Source: Amnibacterium kyonggiense (lineage in GTDB: Bacteria > Actinomycetota > Actinomycetes > Actinomycetales > Microbacteriaceae). From it: a stretch of 64,000 nucleotides of DNA. Shown one piece after another: positions 8,801 through 16,747 of this stretch (positions are counted from its first letter, which is position 1; each line of letters starts with the position of its first letter). The position numbers and the translations under genes are program-made. The stretch is taken from the NCBI RefSeq assembly GCF_004364555.1, contig NZ_SOAM01000001.1, forward strand, positions 1,364,001 through 1,428,000, read 5' to 3'. The notes under the pieces are model-generated. The model saw only the letters and a program-made list of their open reading frames with translations, made no database searches and was not told the DNA's origin.

Positions 8801-9776
8801 GCAGCACCACGAGCCGCGGGAGCCCGGTCGTACCGGTGTCGCCGGTGCTGCGCTTCGCGGTCGCGGCGACCTGTGCCCGATCCGCGAGGTCGCCCCCGAG
8901 CACGGCGGCGAGCGACGCCGCGTCGGGTGCGATCCGCCGGGCGGGGACCGGGCCGTCGAACAGGGTCGCGTCGACGACGTGCGGCAGCGCGTCGAACCCC
9001 GTCCAGTCGCTCGCCGCGGACTCGGGGAACGCAGCGGCGAGGTGGAGGTCCTCCGGCGAGTGCAGCGCCGCCAGCTGGGCGATCAAGGACCGCGCGACGC
9101 CGAGCACCTCGTCGGCGGTCCCGACGATCGAGACGTGCCCCGCCCGCTCGAGGTCGACGGCGACGGGCATCCCCGCGATCGCGGAGTACTGGTCGACCAC
9201 GAGCTGCGCCTCGGCGCGCATGATCGGGTCGAACGGCTGCACGGGGTTCTCGTCGCGGGGCAGCGCGAGCCGGAACCACGGGACCTCGCCGGTGCCGATC
9301 CGGGCCCGGAGGAAGTCCGCGTCGCCGCGGCGCCGCTCCCAGAGCCGCGCCGGGTCGCGGACGAGGTCGAGCAGCGCGCCCGGCTCGGGATCGAGCATCG
9401 CCGCCCGGTCCCGCACCTCGCGGGCGCGTCGACGCAGCTCGGTGCGGGTGCGCTCGAGGAAGTCGAGGTACCGCCCGCGCTGCAGGCGCCGCTGACGGGC
9501 CGCCTGGCCGCGGGACGAGAGCGCAGCGCCGACGCCGCCCACGAGCGCGACGACGAGGATGACGGCGCCGACGACCATGAACACCGGGTTCGCGTTGCGC
9601 AGGACGACGATCATCACGATCGATGAGAGCGAGCCGACGACGGGCAGCAGCGTCTGGATGGGGATGCCCGAGAGCGGTCCGTCGCCGAGGGCCGGCGGCG
9701 GTGCGAGCACGTCGGGGTCGGGCGGGGTCACCGGTCGGGTGATGCGCGCAGGCCGGTGCACGATGCGGAGGCTCAT
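5853..9776 (-). CDS. eccC: EccC-type T7SS ATPase (FtsK/SpoIIIE family)
   Basis: A 1307-aa motor protein of the T7SS, fused EccCa-EccCb type. Two membrane helices lie at about residues 35-85. Three FtsK/SpoIIIE-like ATPase domains follow: GATGSGKS near residue 492 with Walker B LVIDEF near 608; GAPGSGRS near residue 830, where Arg replaces the catalytic Lys; and GDVGCGKTT near residue 1115. EccC binds WXG100 substrates and drives export across the membrane. The ATG at 9776 overlaps the preceding gene (ATGA) and the stop overlaps the following one, so the whole operon is coupled. The Lys-to-Arg change suggests that ATPase 2 is inactive or regulatory. Confidence 0.93.
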   Translation of the reverse strand: MSLRIVHRPARITRPVTPPDPDVLAPPPALGDGPLSGIPIQTLLPVVGSLSSIVMIVVLRNANPVFMVVGAVILVVALVGGVGAALSSRGQAARQRRLQRGRYLDFLERTRTELRRRAREVRDRAAMLDPEPGALLDLVRDPARLWERRRGDADFLRARIGTGEVPWFRLALPRDENPVQPFDPIMRAEAQLVVDQYSAIAGMPVAVDLERAGHVSIVGTADEVLGVARSLIAQLAALHSPEDLHLAAAFPESAASDWTGFDALPHVVDATLFDGPVPARRIAPDAASLAAVLGGDLADRAQVAATAKRSTGDTGTTGLPRLVVLLDDRGHVASTLPVPDADLGLPDLQTTAVHLLTDRLHEPSDVTVRITVEDGEAVVTDVRRVADGQVEERTARLDVTPPPLFRALASALAPLRLSLSAVDEAESAEGVSIAELLGIGDVTGVSPETAWTPRTPRDFLRVPIGLDDFGAPVLLDLKESAELGMGPHGLCVGATGSGKSEMLRTLVLGLALSHAPDDLAMVLVDFKGGAAFASFAGLPHVAGIIDNLQDDAQLTERARASIAGEVVRRQKVLRDAGNLASVSHYAEMRRERPDLPPLPHLLLVIDEFGELLTAEPEFIELLITIGRIGRSIGVHLLLSSQRIEAGKLRGLDTYLSYRIGLRTFSETESTTIIDRPDAFHLPAIPGYAYLKVDTTVFRRFRAGYVSGPVEAVSAPAPLDAPRAMLLPVHNGLAPAEPGVEPELQRPRVGRALVDEAVDRLADGQRAVAPVWMPPLPARLALSRVVDPARRGGAPMLVPLGLLDDPGGQRQEPWLLDLAAAGGHAAVIGAPGSGRSTVLRTLAAATALSTEPGQVAVYGIDLSGGGLAAIEAFPHVGGVATRADPATVQRLLEEVQLMLAERERVFREHRIDSPAELRRRHAAGRVPELRTADVVLLVDGYGAVRGEFERFDEALADLLQRGSGFGVHLVLGLTRWNELRMSLQPLVGTRVELRLNDAADSLIDRRLMRTIRPDQPGRVLTEGGLFAQVALPVLDDVADTDLPTALEELAASTVAGWAGPAAAPIRLLPTSLDPGALPDPFDEPDRVPIGLRQDTMSPVALDLERADQHLLVFGDVGCGKTTVLRGAITGLVDRYTADELVIAVMDTRGGLRDACPDEYLGGSAASSTEAGQLASAIAIELRKRQADRTSGPRIVVVVDDFDILSSGGTSPLEPLLPFLPSARDLRLHVMLTRPVAGLQRALFDRSLQALRETGGTTLLMSGDRAEGQILPRVYAEPMVPGRGRLVRRGDSGVIVQIAAFADALEVGR

Positions 9777-10594
9777 CGCCGGTTCCCGCCCGGTGTCATG
9801 ACGGCGGCGGCGAGCCGGATCAGCGCGGCGCGGGTCGCGGACGAGCAATCGGCGCCGTGGACCGGCCGGAGGGCGCGGCGCGCCGGCTCGAACGGGACGC
9901 GGACGACCGGGACTCCGACGTCCGCGCCGAAGCCGACCGGCAGTCGGCCACCGGTGCGGCCGACGTCGACCGCGGCGACCACGACGTCGGGGCCGTTCGG
10001 GAGCGCGCGGACGGCTTCGGCGGCCGCGAGCGCGCGCTCGAGTGCGCTGCGGTCCGATCGCGTCACGACGCACACCGTGCTCGACGCCGCGGCGACGCCG
10101 CCGAGGTCGGCTCCCGCGCCTCGCACGCCCCAGTCGGTGCAGACCACGGGGCAGAAGCGTGCGAGCGGGGCGACGTGCTCCGCCCAGGCCGTCTCGGTGA
10201 TCGCGAGATCGTCCTCGGCGTGACCGTCGAGCACGGCCACCCCGGCGTCGGTGATCGGCAGGCCCGCGAGCGCGTCCGCCTGCGACTGCGGCCGGGTGCG
10301 GCGGGCGTCGGCCGGAGGCGGTGCGGTCGTGCCGAGACCCGCGTGCCAGCGCAGCGACCGCGGCCCGGCAGCGGCGTCCACCGCGAGCACGGCGCCCCGG
10401 CGCCGCACCGCGATGAGCGCCGCGACGGCCGCGACCGTGGTGGAGGCGCCGACCCCGCCCACGAGCTGCACGAACCCGACGCGGCGGCTGAGCGCGAGCG
10501 GCGCGCGGATCGCGCGGTCGGCGGCCTCCAGCTCGGCCTGGCGGTCCGCCGCGCCGCCGAGCAGCGCCGGCAGGAGCGCGGTGGCGCCGCTCAC
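9773..10594 (-). CDS. T7SS-locus ParA/MinD-like protein
   Basis: A 273-aa protein with a soluble N-terminal segment of about 40 residues, then a MinD/ParA-like P-loop strand (FVQLVGGVGASTTVAAVAAL, residues about 47-66) again lacking the catalytic Lys, followed by strands typical of the fold (GAVLAVDAAAGPRSLRW, VAVLDGHAEDD). It lies between EccD and EccC; both junctions are four-base overlaps (GTGA and ATGA). MinD-like proteins recur in T7SS clusters, but their role is not settled. It is a second, longer relative of the 5239-5856 protein, so the locus carries two such proteins. Confidence 0.75.
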   Translation of the reverse strand: MSGATALLPALLGGAADRQAELEAADRAIRAPLALSRRVGFVQLVGGVGASTTVAAVAALIAVRRRGAVLAVDAAAGPRSLRWHAGLGTTAPPPADARRTRPQSQADALAGLPITDAGVAVLDGHAEDDLAITETAWAEHVAPLARFCPVVCTDWGVRGAGADLGGVAAASSTVCVVTRSDRSALERALAAAEAVRALPNGPDVVVAAVDVGRTGGRLPVGFGADVGVPVVRVPFEPARRALRPVHGADCSSATRAALIRLAAAVMTPGGNRR

Positions 10595-11910
10595 CGGAAC
10601 GCCCCGAGCAGCTCCGCGTAGACGCCGAAGGCGCCGATCACGAGCGGGACGAGCGCGACGACGGCCACCGCTTCCAGGACCGTGCCGATCCGGCGCAGAC
10701 CCGCCCGGCGGTGCGGGGCGGGCGACACCTCGGCCAGCACCCCGATCACCACAGCGGCGAGGGCGAACGCGCCGGCGGCGGCGACCGGGACGAGCAGCCC
10801 GGCGATCGCCACCGCGGCGGGGATCGCGACGGCCGCCCAGAGCGCGAGCACCTGCCAGCGCAACGGGAATGCGCGGGTCCGCAGCGCGACGACCAGGGCG
10901 ACCGCGCCCGCGGTGCCGAGCACCCACGAATCCGGGCGCAGCACGGCGGCGGTCAGCGCGGCGGCGAGCGTCGCCGCGAGCGCCGCCGTCGACCACGTCA
11001 GGGTCCGGTAGGCCGACGCCAGCGTCGTGAGGACCTCGTCCCGCCGGGTGAGCCGGCCGGCGATCACCCGGTCGTCGAGCGCCGCGAGGCCGGACGCGCT
11101 CATGGCCGCGGCGGGCAGGAGCCCGACGGCGACGACGGCGACGACCGCGGTCACCGCGCCGACGCGGCCGAGCGGCAGCCCGAGGCCGAGGAGGACGAGG
11201 GGGAGCGCCGCGCCGCCGAGGCCCAGCAGCGAGCCGAGCGTCGCGGCCCGGCTGCGGGACGCGACGCCGTGGCCGAGCAGCAGCGTCGCCCAGAGGACCG
11301 CGAGGAGCACGCCGACGGTCGCCGCGCCGGCCGCCGGCCCGCGGGCGCCGACCACGCCGGTCGCGACGAGGCCCGCGGCGGGGACCAGTCCGAGCGCGAC
11401 GGCGAGCGCGACGCCCTGCGCGCGGCGGAGGCGTCCCAGCCCGAGCCCGAGCGCGACGAGCAGCGCGAGCGCCCAGGCCGCCGCGGGCACGGCGGGCGCG
11501 GGGGACGCTGCGGCGAGCGCGGCGATCCCGGCGCCCGCGGCGGCGAGCCCGATCCCGACGGCGCCGGCGACGATGCGCGCGGGTGCGTCCCAGCGGTCGC
11601 GCCGGTCGGCGATCGCCTCGCTCACCGCGTCCGTCACATCGCTCACCTCGGGCGGCGGCGGCGCCTCGTCGAGGCGGACGAGGCGCAGCAGCTCGCCGTC
11701 CGCGACCGCGAGTTCGGCGGGGGAGCGGTCGGGGTCGAGCTGCTCCCCGGTCAGGCGCGTCAGGGTGAGCGGTCGGGCCACCCGTGCCGCCGGCTCGCCG
11801 AGCAGGTCCATGAGCTGGGGCACGAGCGTGCCGATGGTCTCGTCGTTGGGCACGACGACGACCGCCCGCCGCTGCGAGCCGACCACGGTCACCCGGGTGA
11901 AGTCGCTCAT
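10591..11910 (-). CDS. eccD: EccD-type T7SS integral membrane protein
   Basis: A 439-aa protein with a cytosolic ubiquitin-like (YukD) domain at residues about 1-80 (DFTRVTVVGSQRRAVVVVP, LLRLVRLDE) and then about eleven Ala/Leu/Val-rich membrane helices, the EccD architecture. EccD forms the membrane vestibule of the T7SS core complex. The start ATG 11910 overlaps the stop of the small membrane protein upstream (ATGA); an in-frame Met 69 bases upstream would lengthen the protein but breaks this pattern. The stop overlaps the ParA-like gene. Confidence 0.9.
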   Translation of the reverse strand: MSDFTRVTVVGSQRRAVVVVPNDETIGTLVPQLMDLLGEPAARVARPLTLTRLTGEQLDPDRSPAELAVADGELLRLVRLDEAPPPPEVSDVTDAVSEAIADRRDRWDAPARIVAGAVGIGLAAAGAGIAALAAASPAPAVPAAAWALALLVALGLGLGRLRRAQGVALAVALGLVPAAGLVATGVVGARGPAAGAATVGVLLAVLWATLLLGHGVASRSRAATLGSLLGLGGAALPLVLLGLGLPLGRVGAVTAVVAVVAVGLLPAAAMSASGLAALDDRVIAGRLTRRDEVLTTLASAYRTLTWSTAALAATLAAALTAAVLRPDSWVLGTAGAVALVVALRTRAFPLRWQVLALWAAVAIPAAVAIAGLLVPVAAAGAFALAAVVIGVLAEVSPAPHRRAGLRRIGTVLEAVAVVALVPLVIGAFGVYAELLGAFR

Positions 11911-12134
11911 CGGCCCGCTCCGGTCTGCTGCGTCGCGAGCGCGTGCAGCACGAGGGAGGTGCCGACGCAGCCGGCGCACACCACCGCCGCGAGCACGAGG
12001 CTGCCGACGACGCGCTTCACGTTGTCGTGCACGGCCCGGCGCTCCGCCAGCTCGCCGAGCAGGAACGCGCCGCGGAGACGGCTCCGGTGCGTGCGGACCG
12101 CTTCGAGCAGGACGGCGTCGGTCTCGTCAGCCAC
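11907..12134 (-). CDS. Small single-pass membrane protein in the T7SS operon, 75 aa
   Basis: A charged cytosolic N-terminal half (ETDAVLLEAVRTHRSRLRG and so on, residues 1-40) is followed by one membrane helix at about residues 42-65 (VVGSLVLAAVVCAGCVGTSL) and a short polar tail. It overlaps the FHA/RDD gene upstream by eight bases and eccD downstream by four. I do not know a named family. By position it may be a small accessory subunit of the secretion core; that is inference from synteny only. Confidence 0.7.
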   Translation of the reverse strand: MADETDAVLLEAVRTHRSRLRGAFLLGELAERRAVHDNVKRVVGSLVLAAVVCAGCVGTSLVLHALATQQTGAGR

Positions 12135-13074
12135 GCGGGGCCCCTTCCTCCACGGCCACGGACCGCACGGTGAGCTCGCGGCCGCCGAGGCGGATCCGCC
12201 AGCCCGGCGCGACGGCGGTGCGCACCTCGGGCACGAGCGGCCGGAAGGCGCCGGCTTCCGAGCGGACGCTCGTGCCGCCGGGGGAGCCGAGGTCCGTGAC
12301 CCAGAGCAGCCCCTCCGCCCAGTCGACGAGCAGGTGCGTGCGGGCGATGCCGCGACTCAGATCGGGCAGCGCGTGCACCCGGCGGACGCCGGGCCGCTGC
12401 TCCGGTGCGCGCCCGAGCAGCACCGGACCGTCGACGACGAGCTCGTCACCCGAGTCGACCACGAGCCGGGCAGCCACGGTGTCCACGGGCGAAGGCGCGC
12501 GGGCGGCCGCGGCGGCCCGCGCCTCGGGGAGCGTGTCGGCCGCGAGCGCCACGGGGACGATCCGCGGAGCGGCGGGATCGCGTCCCTGCCGGAGGTCGGC
12601 CGTGACGAGCGATCTGCTGCGGCCCGTGAGCACCGCCGCGACGGCGACGCCCCACCGCCGCGTGGGGAGGCCGCTCAGCGCGTCGACGGTGCGGAGTCCG
12701 AGCCCGGCCCGGCCCGGGGTCCTCCCCGACGCGCGGAGCGCACCCGCGAGTGCGCCGACCGCGATGAGCGCGGCGAGGACGCCGGCCTCGGTCGCGAGCA
12801 GGACGTCCCGGGCGAGGGCGCGGGAGGCGAGCTCGACGGCAGCGGCGACGGCCGCGCCGGCGGCCAGTACGACGGCGAGGTCCACGAGCAGCGCCGTCCT
12901 CCGACGACCGCCGGACGCCGCGAACACCCCGTCGAGCGGCCCGGCGCCGGCGAGGGCGCTCCCGGGCGCGACGTCATCCAGCCGGACCCCGCAGACCGTG
13001 CAGCGCGCCGCGACCGGCGCGACGGGCGCTGCGCATCGGCCGCAGGTCGCGGCGGGCAGCAGCGCGTGGGGCAT
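12127..13074 (-). CDS. Zinc-ribbon, RDD-like and FHA-domain protein of the T7SS operon
   Basis: A 315-aa protein with three parts: an N-terminal CxxC...CxxC zinc ribbon (CGRC and CTVC, residues about 10-28); a membrane section with two or three helices at about residues 65-140, similar to RDD proteins; and a C-terminal FHA domain, about residues 215-315, with GPVLLGRAP, SRGIARTHLLV and DLGSPGGTSV. FHA domains bind phosphothreonine, so it may link the secretion machine to Ser/Thr kinase signalling. It is the first gene of the leftward operon. Start ATG 13074 is the Met just before the ribbon; upstream in-frame codons encode no recognisable domain. Confidence 0.83.
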   Translation of the reverse strand: MPHALLPAATCGRCAAPVAPVAARCTVCGVRLDDVAPGSALAGAGPLDGVFAASGGRRRTALLVDLAVVLAAGAAVAAAVELASRALARDVLLATEAGVLAALIAVGALAGALRASGRTPGRAGLGLRTVDALSGLPTRRWGVAVAAVLTGRSRSLVTADLRQGRDPAAPRIVPVALAADTLPEARAAAAARAPSPVDTVAARLVVDSGDELVVDGPVLLGRAPEQRPGVRRVHALPDLSRGIARTHLLVDWAEGLLWVTDLGSPGGTSVRSEAGAFRPLVPEVRTAVAPGWRIRLGGRELTVRSVAVEEGAPRG

Positions 13075-13343
13075 GGCGGGGTCCGTTCGGGGTGGGTCGG
13101 TCCACTCTGCGCCCCCGGCGGGCGACCGAGGACCCCCAATTCTCAGGCCATCAGGCCTTTCGTGTCGAACCGGTGTGCCCGCGAACGGTCCGGGACCCTC
13201 GCATTCCGAGCCCGAGGTGGACAGTCGGCCACGATCGGCGCAGCATGGACGTCGAGCCCACCACCCGGCTCGCGCCGCCCAGCACCCGCCCAGGTGCTCC
13301 CGGCACGCTCCGATGAGAACCCCTGATCGAAGGATGGTCACGC
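13075..13343. promoter_or_regulatory. Divergent promoter region between the two T7SS operons
   Basis: The 269-base gap separates the leftward eccC/eccD operon from the rightward WXG100/toxin operon and must hold both promoters. Candidate -10 boxes are CAGAGT on the minus strand (13104-13109) and CAGCAT on the plus strand (13241-13246), but neither has a convincing -35. An AAGGA ribosome site at 13330-13334 serves the first WXG100 gene. No terminator, repeat or small gene was recognised. Confidence 0.45.
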
Positions 13344-13676
13344 ATGAAGTTCGCGATGGGAGCCGACACGCTCGCCCAGCTCGGCAAGCGCACCTCTTCC
13401 GCGTCGGGCGACCTCGGCGCGCAGGTGAAGGCGCTGCTCCATGCCGCCGAGCCGATCGAGAACCGCTTCAACGGCGCCGGCCGCGCCGCGTTCGACCGCT
13501 TCAAGGGCGAGTCGGACCAGGTGGCGGCGGAGCTCGACCAGTCGCTCGCCGCCGTGCTCGGTGGCATCCGCGGCATGGACACGACGTTCCACGCGGGCGA
13601 CGAGCAGATGGCCGACGACGCGACGAGCGCGATGGGGTCGGTGTCGTTCGACGCCGCCCGGTTCTCGAGCCGCTGA
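13344..13676 (+). CDS. WXG100-superfamily protein (FNG variant)
   Basis: A 110-aa helical protein of the size and layout of WXG100/ESX substrates: two amphipathic helices joined by a turn at RFNGAGRAAF (residues about 43-52), where Phe-Asn-Gly replaces Trp-X-Gly. The second helix and tail are rich in Ala, Asp and Gln (AAELDQSLAAVLGGI). Such proteins are exported as heterodimers by EccC. Start ATG 13344 has AAGGA ten bases upstream. It begins the rightward operon and is followed after 23 bases by a second protein of the class, its probable partner. Confidence 0.8.
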   Translation: MKFAMGADTLAQLGKRTSSASGDLGAQVKALLHAAEPIENRFNGAGRAAFDRFKGESDQVAAELDQSLAAVLGGIRGMDTTFHAGDEQMADDATSAMGSVSFDAARFSSR

Positions 13677-13699
13677 GCGACGGACAGGAGGAGATCCCG

Positions 13700-14011
13700 A
13701 TGGTGAACCAGATGGACCGCCGCGACTACGACGTCGCCGCGTCGCAGAGCGCGCAGGACAACTTCAACGTGGTCGCCGCGCAGCTCGAGGCGCTCATCGA
13801 CCAGCGCGACGCGGACGTCCGCGCGGCGATGGCCGACTACCAGGCCGACGGGGTGTCGGACGAGTACCACGGCAAGGAGCTGCGCTGGAAGGCGGCGGCG
13901 GCCGAGGTGCGGAACATCATCTCGACGCTGCGCAGCTCGCTCTCCACCACGGACCAGACCGCGCACCAGACGCTCGCCAAGGCGAAGAGCGCGGTCGACG
14001 CGATCGGCTGA
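13700..14011 (+). CDS. WXG100-superfamily protein, probable partner
   Basis: A 103-aa all-helical protein (start ATG 13700 behind AGGAGGAG) with a turn at DEYHGKELRWKAAAAEV, residues about 55-72; the Gly of the WXG turn is present but the aromatic position is His/Tyr. Helices flank the turn, and the end (TLAKAKSAVDAIG) is typical of Esx-like proteins. It probably pairs with the preceding 110-aa protein as an export heterodimer or chaperone for the toxin two genes downstream. The pairing is inferred from order and size. Confidence 0.75.
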   Translation: MVNQMDRRDYDVAASQSAQDNFNVVAAQLEALIDQRDADVRAAMADYQADGVSDEYHGKELRWKAAAAEVRNIISTLRSSLSTTDQTAHQTLAKAKSAVDAIG

Positions 14012-14018
14012 CCCGGAC

Positions 14019-14381
14019 GTGACCGGGTACCGGGTCGACCCCGCGGGGGTCAACGCCGTCATCGGCGCCGTCGTGACGTCGGCGCAGCCGATCGACAAGG
14101 CCGTCACGGCGCTGGAGGGCGACGTGGCGTCTGCGGCGACCGGCGCATCGTCGGCCCTCGTGGGCGGCGCCCTGCAGGAGGCGTTCCAGACCCTCGGGGC
14201 GCAGCTGCAGGAGGTGCGCACCCGTGTGCCCGCGGTGCTGCACGGCGCCGCGGATGCGGGCAAGGCCGTGCTCGACGGCGACGAGGCGATGGCGCAGCAG
14301 ATCGTCGGCCTCGCGACGGGCGCCCTGTCGGAGACGCAGGTGCTCCGCTCCATGGCGCACGGCGGGGCGGTGCCGCGATGA
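14019..14381 (+). CDS. DUF6507-like helical protein of the T7SS operon
   Basis: A 120-aa protein starting TGYRVDPAGVNAVIGAV, resembling DUF6507-type proteins encoded next to WXG100 genes in actinomycetes. It is mainly helical, Ala-rich, without membrane segments. The GTG start at 14019 follows the previous stop by seven bases, and the stop overlaps the toxin start (ATGA at 14378), indicating coupled translation. It may be an Esx-like partner for the toxin's N-terminal helical domain. The DUF assignment is from memory of the N-terminal motif. Confidence 0.6.
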   Translation: MTGYRVDPAGVNAVIGAVVTSAQPIDKAVTALEGDVASAATGASSALVGGALQEAFQTLGAQLQEVRTRVPAVLHGAADAGKAVLDGDEAMAQQIVGLATGALSETQVLRSMAHGGAVPR

Positions 14382-16747
14382 CGATGGTCGACCCCTCCGG
14401 CATCCCCGGCGCCGACCTCGACCTCGAGTCCGTGCGGACGGGCGCGTCCGGCATCGGCCGCAACGGCGGGGTGGTCCGCGACCAGGGCGCATCGATCGTG
14501 CGCGACTGGCAGCGCATGCCGGGGGTCTTCGAGGCCAGCGGCACCGAGTCGCTCTACAGCGCGATGACGCCCGTCGGCACGACCACGACGGCGATCGGCG
14601 ACTCGCTCGACGGCATCGCCCGCGCGCTGACGGCCTACGCGTCGGAGGTCGAGCCGATCAAGGCGCGGCTCGACGCCCTCCGCTCCCAGGCGACGTCGTT
14701 CGTGACGAAGGCGAACTCGTTCACGTCGCACACGGAGTGGGTGTCGAGCGGGTACACGCTGGGGATCCCGCACCCGCAGCAGATCGACTCCTGGGATCAG
14801 GACCCCGACTTCAACGACGAGAACAACTCGTTGATCCGTCAGGTCGCCCAGGCCGAGGCGGACTGGCTCGACGCGCAGCAGCGCTGCGCGACCGCGATCC
14901 GCGCCGCCGTCGGTCTCGCCGCGACGGGCGCGGCCGACGAGCGGGCGCTCGCCGAGCAGCTGCGCGGCGGCGACCAGCTGCAGACCCCGTGGGGAAAGAC
15001 CGGGGACCGCAAGGAGTCCTGCTCCGAGAAGGCGACCACCTTCCCGACCCACTTCCTCTGGGACGGCGTGGTCGTCGGCTTCGGCTGGGGCACGATCAAA
15101 TCCATCGAGACGCTCGGCGGGCTGAATCCCGACGCCGTGTGGAAGGCGGGCGACGGCATCCTCCACGGCGACTGGGGCCAGGTCGTCGAGGCCGGCAAGG
15201 AGGACCTCGCCTCGACCGGTCAGGCCTGGCTCGGCCTGACGCATCTCGTGAGCTCGCTCGCGATCCCGGTGAACCCCGCGTTGCGGATGCAGCTGCTGCA
15301 GTCCGGCGCGTTCGACTGGCTGCCCTCGGACCTCCGCCAGGGAGCCGAGGACTGGACCGCCGCGGACGGCACCGCCCTGTACGGCACCGTCGCCGGCTTC
15401 GTCGGCCTGACCCTGCCGCAGAAGTGGTGGGACCCGAAGGCCTACAAGGCCGACCAGGTGTTCCAGAACTGGGCGGAGAACCCCGGCGGCGCCGCGGGCA
15501 ACTCCGTCGCGAACATCGCCAGCTTCTTCATCCCCGGAGCCGGCGAGGCCAAGGCCGCCGGCATCGCGGGCGACGCCGCGAAGGTCGCCGAGGGCACCCG
15601 CGTCGCCGACCTGCTCGCGGACGGTTCGATCGGCACCCTCCGCGGCCTCTCCGCCGATGCGCTGAAGGCGACGATCAAGGGCCTGTCGGACGCCGATGCG
15701 GCGAAGCTCGCGACCGAGCTGGCCAAGCCCGAGCTCGACGCCGGCGCGCTGGCGGGACTGAAGCTCGACGACCTCACGATCCACGAGCCGCCCGCGCCGC
15801 ACGATCTGCCGGCTGCTCCGCCGACCGAGCGGATCCCGGATCGCACACCGCCCGTCGACGAGGCACCGGCGACGGCCGATGCGCCTCCCGTGCGCGACGC
15901 CGCGGCGGCGCACGAGGCGCCGGCCGCGCACGAGCCGCCCGCCGCCGAGCAGCGCGCCGAGGGCACGCCCTCCTCCGCGGACGCGCCGTCGTCCGGGAGC
16001 GATCCGGCCCAGGACGGGCCGCGCGACGCGTCGACCACCGAGCAGTCGCCCCACCGCGAGGACGAGGACGGGCTGTACAACCGGCTGCAGCCGGACGACA
16101 AGGGCACCGGCATGCACTGGGACCTGGTGGACGCGAAGGTGCCCGTCGGCGAAGGCGGTCCGGGGTGGGTCCGACTGCCCGACCTCCCCGCGCCGACCGA
16201 CGGCGTCCCGCACGGCGAGGTGCTGCCGGAGCACGGTTCGTATGCGGAACGCACCGAGCCGATGAACCAGAAGAGCGCATCCCTCCGGGTGGATGCGGAC
16301 GCGCCGTGGGGCCGGTTCTCCGACGGGCGCCCGCTGACGCAGGACGACTGGGTGGAGCGCTACCAGAAGCCGGACGGGTTCGCCTACCCGGACAACGGGG
16401 GCGCCGTCCCGGGAACTCGGGCGGAGGTCACGGACCTCGGGGTGATCCTGCGGGAGTTCGGGCCGCAGGTGGACCGCATCGGCTACCCGGGTGGCGGATA
16501 CCTCTCGCCCATCATCGATTCCACTCCGTTCTCCTTCGAGTCCCGCGCGCTCGTGCCCGACACGCTGTACAAGCCCTACTCGAGCTACATCATCGGCGCG
16601 GACCGGCTGCCCGAGGGCTGGAGCGCTGTCGTCTCGCGGGTCGCTCCTGCCGAGGGTTTTCCAGGCGGCGCGCTGCAGCTGCAGTTCTTCGACCACGGGC
16701 AGGAGCTGAGCGTCACCGACCTCATGAAGGCGCATGTCCTCGAGTGA
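14378..16747 (+). CDS. T7SS polymorphic toxin with C-terminal TNT (NAD glycohydrolase) domain
   Basis: A 789-aa protein. Residues about 1-210 are a helical export domain like those of LXG/WXG toxins; about 210-460 form an Ala/Gly-rich central region (GWGTIKSIETLGGLNPDAVW); about 468-560 are a Pro/Ala/Glu linker; about 566-789 form a TNT-type domain with GFAYPDNGGAVPGTRAEV, DRIGYPGGGYLSP, FSFESRALVPDTLY and FPGGALQLQFFD. TNT of Mycobacterium tuberculosis CpnT hydrolyses NAD+. The Gln of the PGGxxQ element is kept, although the usual APWFGQ before it reads APAEGF. The downstream gene overlaps by 14 bases and is the likely immunity gene. Target (rival bacteria or host) is unknown. Confidence 0.85.
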   Translation: MTMVDPSGIPGADLDLESVRTGASGIGRNGGVVRDQGASIVRDWQRMPGVFEASGTESLYSAMTPVGTTTTAIGDSLDGIARALTAYASEVEPIKARLDALRSQATSFVTKANSFTSHTEWVSSGYTLGIPHPQQIDSWDQDPDFNDENNSLIRQVAQAEADWLDAQQRCATAIRAAVGLAATGAADERALAEQLRGGDQLQTPWGKTGDRKESCSEKATTFPTHFLWDGVVVGFGWGTIKSIETLGGLNPDAVWKAGDGILHGDWGQVVEAGKEDLASTGQAWLGLTHLVSSLAIPVNPALRMQLLQSGAFDWLPSDLRQGAEDWTAADGTALYGTVAGFVGLTLPQKWWDPKAYKADQVFQNWAENPGGAAGNSVANIASFFIPGAGEAKAAGIAGDAAKVAEGTRVADLLADGSIGTLRGLSADALKATIKGLSDADAAKLATELAKPELDAGALAGLKLDDLTIHEPPAPHDLPAAPPTERIPDRTPPVDEAPATADAPPVRDAAAAHEAPAAHEPPAAEQRAEGTPSSADAPSSGSDPAQDGPRDASTTEQSPHREDEDGLYNRLQPDDKGTGMHWDLVDAKVPVGEGGPGWVRLPDLPAPTDGVPHGEVLPEHGSYAERTEPMNQKSASLRVDADAPWGRFSDGRPLTQDDWVERYQKPDGFAYPDNGGAVPGTRAEVTDLGVILREFGPQVDRIGYPGGGYLSPIIDSTPFSFESRALVPDTLYKPYSSYIIGADRLPEGWSAVVSRVAPAEGFPGGALQLQFFDHGQELSVTDLMKAHVLE

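Noticed and set aside
10711-13326. 871-codon plus-strand frame opposite eccD and the FHA gene
   Set aside because: Composition is Arg/Gly/Glu shadow sequence; the minus strand has clear EccD and FHA domains with overlapping gene junctions.
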